NCBI GenBank assembly: GCA_016929795.1
Contig: JAFGIA010000458.1
Coordinates: 1 to 24,678, forward strand
Length of the DNA stretch: 24,678 nucleotides
Direction of reading: 5' to 3'
Source of the DNA: Anaerolineae bacterium
GTDB taxonomy: Bacteria > Chloroflexota > Anaerolineae > JAAYZQ01
The notes beneath the pieces were generated by a model. The model saw nothing but the letters and a program-made list of their open reading frames with translations. It made no database searches and was not told where the DNA came from. Position 1 is the stretch's first letter, and each line of letters opens with the position of its first letter. This document shows positions 5,994 to 12,898 of this stretch, in pieces. The position numbers were made by a program, and so were the translations under genes.

Positions 5994-8312
5994 ATGGTAA
6001 CCAAAGAATTGGCCCGCTGGGATATGTTTGACAACCTCCCGCCCAAGATCGCCGACGCGATCCGCGAACAGGGCGAGATTGCGCCCTACGCACCAGGCGA
6101 AGTCATTATCTCTGTCGGCGAGCCTTTCACCTTTTTTGGCGTGATCATCGAGGGCGAGGCCAAAGCCTACCTGCCCGCGGCCGAGGGGGAGCCGCTCGAG
6201 CTCGAAGTGCTTGGCGCCGGCAGCTTTTTGGGCGAGATGTCGCTGCTCACCGGGCTGAACTGCCCTGTGGACCTCGTGGCCAGCGAGCCGAGCCGCGTGC
6301 TGCTCATTCCGGTCAACCTCTTTTACCGCTGGGTGCAGGAGGATCCCGCCGCGCTCCAGCGCTTTTCCAAGTCGATCGCGCGGCGCAGCACTCTGATCGA
6401 GCAGAAACAGATCGTGCAGAAGCAAATCGTGGCCGAGCGCCAGGCCGAAGCCGACCCGTATGGCCTGATGCTCACACCGGACACGCCGCAGCGCATCCTC
6501 GTCCTCAACTTGCGCACGAGTTCGCTCAAATACCGCTTCTTTGATACGGACGACGAGACGCGCAACGTCGAAGGCCAGGTGGAGTGGATCGACCAGCCGG
6601 GCACGCTGCAAACCCACGAGACCACCCGCGGCGCCTACTCCTTCGAGCTGGGCCAGGCGGGCCTGCGTGGATCGCTCCAGGCAGCGCTCGACCGCCTCGT
6701 CGATCCCGAGATCGGCGTCCTGGCCTCGCTGGACGAGATCACGGCCGTGGGCCACCGCGTCGTGCACGGCGGCACGCAGTACGCCCAGCCTGTGATCATT
6801 AACGACGACGTGCTCGCCGATATCCGCCGCCTTGCTCCCCTTGCGCCGCTGCACAACCCAGTCCACGCCCTCGGCATCGAGTGGATGCGCGAGATCCTGC
6901 CCGGTGTGCCCCACGTGGCCGTGTTCGACACGGCATTTCACCAGACGATGCCCCGCTACGCCTACCGCTACGCCCTGCCCGAAGAGCTATATACCCAGGA
7001 CGGCATTCGCCGCTTTGGCTTTCACGGCACATCGCACCACTATGTCGGGCTGATGGCCGCAACCTATCTCAAGCGCCGCTTTTCACAACTGCGTTTGATC
7101 ACCTGTCACCTGGGCGCCGGTGCGTCGGTGTGCGCCATCGATCATGGGCGGTCTATCGACACCAGCATGGGCTTTACGCCTCTGGAAGGTATGCCGATGG
7201 TCACCCGTTCGGGCAGCATCGACCCGGCCATTGTCACCTACCTGGTGCGCAAGGGGATGACGGCCGACGAGATCGACCGCTTGCTGAACCGTGAGAGTGG
7301 GCTCAAGGGCCTGTCGGGGCTGTCGGGTGACACACGCGAGATCGCCGACGCCGCGAACGCCGGGGATCGGAAGGCGATGCTGGCCGCCGAGGTGTTTACC
7401 TACGAGCTGCGCAAATATATCGGGGCCTACTATGCCGCACTCGGCGGGCTCGACGTGCTCGTCTTTACCGGCGGCATCGGCGAAAACGCGCCCGGCACGC
7501 GTTCGATGGCGTGCCAGGGGTTGTACCAGCTCGGCATCCTGCTCGATGCCGTCAAGAACCGCGCGGTCGTCGGCGTCGAGGAGGGCGTGGTAGATATCTC
7601 TCACCCCGATTCCCAGGTCAAGATCCTCGTCGTTCACTCTGACGCGTCGCGCATGATCGCGCGCGAGACAATCCGCATCCTCGGCTACGAGGCGCTCAGC
7701 CGCCAGCTCCAGGCGAGCCAGATCCCGATCCCGATCGGCGTCTCGGCGCACCACGTCCACCTCAGCCAGCAGGACGTGGAGCGGCTCTTTGGCCCCGGCC
7801 ACCGCCTCACGCCGCGCAGCCCCCTGTCGCAGCCAGGCCAGTTCGCAGCCGAAGAGACGGTCAAGCTCACCGGCCCGCGCGGCAGCATCGACCGCGTGCG
7901 AGTGCTCGGACCCGAGCGCAAGGAGACCCAGATCGAGATCTCGCGCACTGAGGGTTATCGCCTGGGCATCAACGCGCCGATCCGCATGTCGGGCGACATT
8001 GAGGGCACACCCGGCTTGACGCTCGAAGGGCCAGCGGGCAAGGTCGAGATCGAAGAAGGCGTGATCTATGCCTTGCGCCACATCCACATGACGCCGACCG
8101 ATGCGCGTCGCCTCGGCCTCGAAGACGGCGACACGGTACGTGTCCGGGTGGAGGGCGACCGGGAGCTGATCTTTGGTGACGTAGCGGTACGCGTCTCACC
8201 CAAATTCCAGCTCGAGATCCATCTCGACACGGACGAGGCCAACGCGGCCGAGATCAACTCGGGCGATGTGGCCTTCCTCGAAGGCATCCAGAAGCGGGGA
8301 AACAGGGGATAG
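5994..8312 (+). CDS. Trifunctional fusion: cyclic-nucleotide-binding-like domain + acetate/propionate kinase + PduL-type phosphotransacylase
   Basis: One 772-residue chain with three parts. Residues ~10-130 are a CAP-like effector domain (GSFLGEM near 78-84, EPSRVLLIP after it); the Arg that normally holds the cyclic phosphate appears to be Cys90. Residues ~165-565 are a full acetate kinase: LNLRTSSLKY (Asn172), GHRVVHGG, FDTAFHQTMP, FGFHGTSHHYV (His344), CHLGAGASV, TSMGFTPLEG and FTGGIGENA (Glu497). Residues ~580-768 are PduL: VSAHHVHLS (His587, His589), an AAEETVKL segment, RHIHMTPTDA and LDTDEANAA, which supply the expected metal ligands. PduL makes acyl-phosphate from acyl-CoA, and the kinase passes the phosphate to ADP, so the protein should convert acetyl- or propionyl-CoA to acid with ATP gain. 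No microcompartment shell genes are nearby. The start has an AGGAG site 8-12 nt upstream. Substrate preference and the domain's ligand are unknown. Confidence 0.93.
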   Translation: MVTKELARWDMFDNLPPKIADAIREQGEIAPYAPGEVIISVGEPFTFFGVIIEGEAKAYLPAAEGEPLELEVLGAGSFLGEMSLLTGLNCPVDLVASEPSRVLLIPVNLFYRWVQEDPAALQRFSKSIARRSTLIEQKQIVQKQIVAERQAEADPYGLMLTPDTPQRILVLNLRTSSLKYRFFDTDDETRNVEGQVEWIDQPGTLQTHETTRGAYSFELGQAGLRGSLQAALDRLVDPEIGVLASLDEITAVGHRVVHGGTQYAQPVIINDDVLADIRRLAPLAPLHNPVHALGIEWMREILPGVPHVAVFDTAFHQTMPRYAYRYALPEELYTQDGIRRFGFHGTSHHYVGLMAATYLKRRFSQLRLITCHLGAGASVCAIDHGRSIDTSMGFTPLEGMPMVTRSGSIDPAIVTYLVRKGMTADEIDRLLNRESGLKGLSGLSGDTREIADAANAGDRKAMLAAEVFTYELRKYIGAYYAALGGLDVLVFTGGIGENAPGTRSMACQGLYQLGILLDAVKNRAVVGVEEGVVDISHPDSQVKILVVHSDASRMIARETIRILGYEALSRQLQASQIPIPIGVSAHHVHLSQQDVERLFGPGHRLTPRSPLSQPGQFAAEETVKLTGPRGSIDRVRVLGPERKETQIEISRTEGYRLGINAPIRMSGDIEGTPGLTLEGPAGKVEIEEGVIYALRHIHMTPTDARRLGLEDGDTVRVRVEGDRELIFGDVAVRVSPKFQLEIHLDTDEANAAEINSGDVAFLEGIQKRGNRG

Positions 8313-8344
8313 GGAAAAAGAGATGGGGACAGAGCGCCTGCCCC

Positions 8345-11215
8345 CTAGCGCCCCTTTCCGTCCAATGCGGCGCGCACCTTGCGCGTCAATGTCTCCACCG
8401 TGAAGGGCTTGGATAGAAGATAGGCGATTTCACTGCCCACGCCGCGCTGGGCAATGACACTGCTGCCATAGCCCGACATATAGATCACCTGCATGTCGGG
8501 CCGCCGTCCCTGGAGCCGCTCAGACAGCTCGCGCCCGTTCATCTGGGGCAGCACGACGTCGGTGAGCAACAGGTGGATCGGTGCGTCGTACGCACCGGCG
8601 AGATCGAGCGCGGCCGGTCCCGAGCTGGCAGTGAGCACCTGGTAGCCGTACGCACGCAAGATTTCGCACGCCATGTCGCGCACTGCTATGTCATCCTCTA
8701 CAACCAGCACTGTCTCGGTGCCTCCCGCCGCCTGGATCGTCTCGACGTCGGCCCGATCATCGCGCACCTCGCCCACGACGCGCGGCAAATAGATCTTGAA
8801 GGTGGAGCCTCGATCCACTTCACTGTAGACGCCAATGTGCCCGCCATAGCGCTTGACGATGCCATACACCGTGGCCAGGCCAAGCCCGGTGCCCTTGCCC
8901 CGCTCCTTGGTGGTGAAAAAGGGCTCGAAGAGATGGGACTGCACCTCCGGGCTCATGCCGATGCCCGTGTCGCTGATCGCCAGCAGCACATATTCGCCTA
9001 CCTCGACATCAACGTGGCTGCCAGCGTATCCCTCGTCGAGCACTATGTTCGCCGTCTCAATGTCCAGCCGCCCGCCGCTCAGCATCGCATCGCGCGCGTT
9101 GACCGCCAGGTTGACGATCACCTGATCAAGCTGGATGGGATCGATCTCTACATGCCACAGATTCTCTTCCAGTGTCGTCACCAGATCAACATCCTCGCCG
9201 ATCAGCCGGCGCAGCATCTGGATCATATTCACGACAAGCTGATTGACGTCGACGATCTGAGGCTCGACGATCTCACGCCGGCCAAAGGCAAGAAGCTGGC
9301 CCGTCAGGCGCGCCGCCCGCTCGGCTGCCTCGTCGATCTGGCCGACGAATTCAAGAAGGGGGTCCTCGACGTGAAGCTGTCGCTGGAGGAGCTGCACACT
9401 GAGGCGGATGATGGTCAGCGCGTTGTTAAAGTCGTGCGCGACGCCCCCCGCCAGCCGGCCGATGGCCTCCATCTTTTGGGCCTGCAGGAACTGGGCCTGG
9501 GTGCGCTTGAGCTGATCGAGGCTCTCGGCCAGGTCGCGCAGCAGGTGGGCCTTGCGCCAGGCAGCCGCCATCTGGTGCGCGAAGGCCGTGATCGCCGGCA
9601 CATCCTCCTCGACCAAGTCGTTGGCATACACCGCCAGGATGCCAATGGCCTGATCCTCTACAATCAGCGGCGCCGCGATCAACCGCCGCGCTGCATAGTC
9701 GGCGAGGTGCTCCTCGTCCATCTCTCCCAGGGTCACAGGTCGCGCCTCGCGTAGAACATCCAGCAGCTCCATATAGATCGACCGGCGCTCGCAGAGCACG
9801 TCCCGAAAGACGCTCACCACATCGACAGGAAAGCGTGTCGCCTCGGGTCCGCTCTCTACCAGGTCATCCACCATGGCAGCGGCTGCCGCCTCGTGGCTGA
9901 AATAGGCAAGCCGCAACTCCTGCTCCGGCCGGTGGAGCAGCAGCACAGCGCAATAGAACCCGAGCTTGGCAAACTCGCTGCCCAGGGCGTCGAAAATCGC
10001 CTCGACCGTCAGGGCCTGCTCGACGGCCAGTGCCGCCTCGTTCAGCGTCTGGAGCAGCCGCTCGGCACGCTTGCGCTCCGAGATATCGGTATAGAGCACC
10101 ACGATCCCGATCAGCCTGCCGTCGACGACGATCGGCGACCCGGCAATGATCACATCCACCGGCACGCCATCCTTGCGATAGCGCACCGCTTCCATGGGTG
10201 GCACGTCCTGCCCCCCCAGGAGCACTGCGGTGAGCTTGCGGGCCTGCTCGACCGTCGCGCGGCTATTGATCAGATCGTCGAGATCGCGGCCGATCACCTC
10301 CTGGCGGGTGTAGCCAAAGAGTCGTTCCGCGCCTGCGTTCCATTCGACGATCCGATGCTGCGGATCGAGGCTGACGATGGCATCTGGGGCAGCACGCAGT
10401 ACCCGTTCCAGGTAGGTACGCCGCTCCTCCACCTCACGCTCGGCCAGCTTGCGCTCGGTAATGTCTGTCGTCACCACGTAACGCCCAACGATCTTGCCAT
10501 CTTCGATGCTCATCGAGTAGCGATTTTGGATACAACGCCGCGTGCCATCCTGGCGCTCGATCCAGAACTCGAGCTCGGACGGCATCTGGCCCTTGGTGCG
10601 CGCCAACTCGGCAATGGCGCGCAGGCGCTCGCGCTCTTCGGGCACCGCCATACCGAGCCCCGCGAGCTGCATCACCTCGTCTCTCGGGTAGCCAAAGATC
10701 TCGCACACGCGGTCGTTCACGTACACCACTTTGCCATACTCGATGATCGCCAGCCCATCCTGTATGTTTTGCGCCATCTTGCGAAAGCGAGCCTCGCTTT
10801 GCCGCAGTCTTTCCTCTGCACGACGGCGCGCCTGACGTTCCCTGGACTCTTGCAGCTCACGGCGCACGGCAGGACCGAGGCGGATCAGGTTGTTCTTCAT
10901 CACATAGTCGTGGGCACCAGCCTTCATCACTGCCACGGCCGCTTCCTCGCCGATCGTGCCCGACACGACGATAAACGGCAGATCGAGCCCTCTGTCCTGG
11001 ATCATCTTGAGCGCCCGCGTGCCACTAAAGCGTGGCATGGAGTGATCGGCAATGATCACATCCCACTCCCGGCTATCCAGCGCGGCCTCCATGTCTTCTG
11101 CCGTCTCGACGCGGTGGACCGTCAGGTCGTACCCTGCTCGCCGCAATTGGCGTGCGATGAGAAACGCGTCGTCCTCCGAGTCTTCGATGACAAGTACCGC
11201 GAGTGAGTCGTCCAT
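8345..11215 (-). CDS. Hybrid sensor histidine kinase, REC-PAS-PAS-GAF-HisKA-HATPase-REC
   Basis: Soluble 956-residue signalling protein. It opens with a receiver domain (acceptor Asp57 in VIIADHSMP), then a coiled linker, two PAS domains (about 140-260 and 270-390, each ending in a TDI(T/S)ERK motif), a GAF domain (about 395-560), a HisKA dimerisation helix with phosphorylatable His594 (GGVAHDFNN), an HATPase domain with DTGIGM and GTGLGLATVYGIV boxes, and a C-terminal receiver (Asp886 in LLLTDVVLPQM). No membrane segment is seen. Its ATG directly follows the TAG of the upstream response-regulator gene with no gap, so translation is probably coupled. It is the last gene of the five-gene relay. 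The leading receiver probably takes phosphate from a partner kinase (inference), and no DNA-binding output is present. The signal is unknown. Confidence 0.92.
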   Translation of the reverse strand: MDDSLAVLVIEDSEDDAFLIARQLRRAGYDLTVHRVETAEDMEAALDSREWDVIIADHSMPRFSGTRALKMIQDRGLDLPFIVVSGTIGEEAAVAVMKAGAHDYVMKNNLIRLGPAVRRELQESRERQARRRAEERLRQSEARFRKMAQNIQDGLAIIEYGKVVYVNDRVCEIFGYPRDEVMQLAGLGMAVPEERERLRAIAELARTKGQMPSELEFWIERQDGTRRCIQNRYSMSIEDGKIVGRYVVTTDITERKLAEREVEERRTYLERVLRAAPDAIVSLDPQHRIVEWNAGAERLFGYTRQEVIGRDLDDLINSRATVEQARKLTAVLLGGQDVPPMEAVRYRKDGVPVDVIIAGSPIVVDGRLIGIVVLYTDISERKRAERLLQTLNEAALAVEQALTVEAIFDALGSEFAKLGFYCAVLLLHRPEQELRLAYFSHEAAAAAMVDDLVESGPEATRFPVDVVSVFRDVLCERRSIYMELLDVLREARPVTLGEMDEEHLADYAARRLIAAPLIVEDQAIGILAVYANDLVEEDVPAITAFAHQMAAAWRKAHLLRDLAESLDQLKRTQAQFLQAQKMEAIGRLAGGVAHDFNNALTIIRLSVQLLQRQLHVEDPLLEFVGQIDEAAERAARLTGQLLAFGRREIVEPQIVDVNQLVVNMIQMLRRLIGEDVDLVTTLEENLWHVEIDPIQLDQVIVNLAVNARDAMLSGGRLDIETANIVLDEGYAGSHVDVEVGEYVLLAISDTGIGMSPEVQSHLFEPFFTTKERGKGTGLGLATVYGIVKRYGGHIGVYSEVDRGSTFKIYLPRVVGEVRDDRADVETIQAAGGTETVLVVEDDIAVRDMACEILRAYGYQVLTASSGPAALDLAGAYDAPIHLLLTDVVLPQMNGRELSERLQGRRPDMQVIYMSGYGSSVIAQRGVGSEIAYLLSKPFTVETLTRKVRAALDGKGR

Positions 11216-11662
11216 CTACAGATTCCTTCCGCCTGGGGGACCCTGGTTCAGGATCAGCCAATACAATCCAAGCTGGCACACCGCCTCGCTAAAGCGCGCA
11301 AAGTCGACAGGCTTCCGAATATAGCTGTTCGCCCCCAGGCGGTAGCTGTCGACGATGTCGCGCTCCTCATCTGAAGAAGTGAGGATGACGATGGGCAGCA
11401 GGCAGGTACGCGCATCTTCCCGCAGCCGCCGCAGCACCTCCAGGCCATCGATGCGCGGTAGCCGCAGATCGAGCAAGACCACCTGGGGCAAAACGCTCCC
11501 ATCGCGCTCGGCATAGGGGCCTGTGGCAAAAAGATAGTCGAGGGCCTCGGCCCCATCACGCACCACCACCACCTCGTTGACGATGTGGCTTTTTTTCAAC
11601 GCACGCAGCGTTAGAAGCTCGTCATCCGGGTTGTCTTCTACAAGCAAGATCACATTGGTCAC
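11216..11662 (-). CDS. Rcp1-type single-domain response regulator (second copy)
   Basis: Stand-alone CheY-like receiver of 148 residues with the acidic pair in VEDNPDD (about residues 9-14), acceptor Asp65 (VVLLDLRLP), a conserved TSS stretch and the KP pair (RKPVDF). The C-terminal extension ending QLGLYWLILN is typical of Rcp1-like regulators that partner bacteriophytochrome-style kinases. The GTG at 11662 was chosen over longer readings because it overlaps the kinase stop as GTGA and has a GGGAGG site 6 nt upstream. It is a close paralogue of the regulator at 12467-12898. With no output domain it must act by phosphotransfer or protein binding. Confidence 0.9.
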   Translation of the reverse strand: MTNVILLVEDNPDDELLTLRALKKSHIVNEVVVVRDGAEALDYLFATGPYAERDGSVLPQVVLLDLRLPRIDGLEVLRRLREDARTCLLPIVILTSSDEERDIVDSYRLGANSYIRKPVDFARFSEAVCQLGLYWLILNQGPPGGRNL

Positions 11663-12429
11663 TGTTTGCCTCCCACGGCTTGCAGCGTGAAATAGAAGGA
11701 TGCCCCCCGCTCCACGGCGGCCTCGGCCCATACGCGCCCCCCATGCCGGCGCACCGCACGCCGCACCAGGGCCAGGCCCATTCCCTTTCCCTCGAACTCG
11801 GGCGCCAGGTGCAGACGCTGAAAGGGGGCAAAGAGCCTGTCGGCATAGGTCATGTCAAAGCCGACGCCATTATCGCGCACCCGGTATACTGTCACTCCAT
11901 CCTCTGCCTGTGTGCCAAACTCGATCCGCGCCTGCGCCCGCTGCGACGTAAACTTACAGGCATTGGCCAAAAGATTCTCGACAACCACCCGTAGCAGATC
12001 GAGATCGCCATCGGCCCATACCCCCTCCTGGATCTCGAATGTTACCCGGCGATCCTCGTCTATCGCTTGGAGCCTGGCCGCGACGGCGCGCGCCAAGCCC
12101 GTCAGGTCCACCCGCTCGTGATGCATCGCACAGCGACCCAGGCGCGAGAGGTGCAACAGGCCATCGATCATGTCGCCCATGCGCCTGGCCCCACTCACGA
12201 CCCGCCGCAAATAGTCCTGCCCGGTGCTATCGAGCAGCGCGTTATACTCCTCGAGCAACACCTGGGAAAAGCCTTCCATGGCGCGCAGAGGGGCGCGCAG
12301 GTCGTGAGATACCGAATAGTTCAGCGCCTCCAGGTCCTCGGTCAAGAGCTCGAGCTGAGAGGAGAGCTCGAGCACGCGCTGCCGGAGCGCCTCTCTCTCT
12401 TCCTGGTATGTTCCAAAATCGCCTGCCAT
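11659..12429 (-). CDS. Short sensorless histidine kinase (Cph1-like transmitter)
   Basis: A 256-residue kinase consisting of a short coiled coil (about 7-35), a HisKA helix with His42 in SVSHDLRAPLRAMEGF, and an HATPase domain with N box (ENLLANACKFT), DNGVGFDM and a GKGMGLALVRR box. There is no sensory domain or membrane segment, so input must come from another protein. The transmitter closely matches that of the kinase encoded at 12891-15155, suggesting a duplicated kinase/regulator pair. The start is taken as ATG 12429; an alternative in-frame ATG at 12480 would overlap the preceding gene by 14 nt, and neither has a convincing ribosome-binding site. The stop overlaps the next GTG start. 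Confidence 0.87.
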   Translation of the reverse strand: MAGDFGTYQEEREALRQRVLELSSQLELLTEDLEALNYSVSHDLRAPLRAMEGFSQVLLEEYNALLDSTGQDYLRRVVSGARRMGDMIDGLLHLSRLGRCAMHHERVDLTGLARAVAARLQAIDEDRRVTFEIQEGVWADGDLDLLRVVVENLLANACKFTSQRAQARIEFGTQAEDGVTVYRVRDNGVGFDMTYADRLFAPFQRLHLAPEFEGKGMGLALVRRAVRRHGGRVWAEAAVERGASFYFTLQAVGGKQ

Positions 12430-12466
12430 AGTTCTGCCCCTGCCCCCTCTATCCTGGGCTGCCTGC

Positions 12467-12898
12467 CTACAGACCGACATTCAACACCAGCCAGTAGAGA
12501 CCGAGCTGGCGTATCGCCTCGCTGAACTGTTCAAAGTGAACCGGCTTGCGGATATAGCTGTTGGAACCGATGCGATAGCTCTCGACAATGTCCTTCTCTT
12601 CGTCCGACGAGGTGAGGACGACGACAGGCAGCAGCCGCGTCCGCTCGTCGGCGCGCAGCCGGCGCAGCACCTCCAACCCATCGAGCCGCGGCAAACGCAG
12701 ATCGAGCAAGACCACCTGCGGCATCAGGCTCGTGTCGCGGCCCGCGTATTCCCCTTCTCCAAACAGGTAGTCGAGCGCCTCGACACCATCGTGCGCGACG
12801 ACGACGTCGTTCAAAATCCGGTTCTTTCTCAGCGCGCGCACAGTCAGCAGCTCATCGTCCGGGTTATCTTCTACCAAGAGGATGATCTTTTCACTCAC
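12467..12898 (-). CDS. Rcp1-type single-domain response regulator (first copy)
   Basis: CheY-like receiver of 143 residues: VEDNPDD acidic pocket, acceptor Asp66 (VVLLDLRLP), VVVLTSSDEE, the conserved Lys-Pro (RKPVHF) and an Rcp1-type tail QLGLYWLVLNVGL. The GTG start at 12898 lies inside the end of the upstream kinase gene (8-nt overlap, GTGAGTGA) and has an AGGAGG site 7 nt before it; a longer reading to 13333 has no such support and runs antisense-like through the kinase. The preceding kinase is the likely phosphodonor. No output domain. Confidence 0.9.
   Translation of the reverse strand: MSEKIILLVEDNPDDELLTVRALRKNRILNDVVVAHDGVEALDYLFGEGEYAGRDTSLMPQVVLLDLRLPRLDGLEVLRRLRADERTRLLPVVVLTSSDEEKDIVESYRIGSNSYIRKPVHFEQFSEAIRQLGLYWLVLNVGL

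Noticed and set aside
7083..8087. Minus-strand frame opposite the kinase-PduL fusion
   Set aside because: Mirrors the acetate kinase and PduL coding sequence; no independent support.
8313..8344. GC-rich spacer between convergent fusion and kinase genes as a terminator
   Set aside because: Contains G-runs and C-runs but no clean stem with a T-tail on either strand.
9893..11206. Long open frame on the + strand opposite the hybrid kinase
   Set aside because: It mirrors the kinase gene, has no recognisable domain and no ribosome-binding site; it is a GC-rich antisense shadow.
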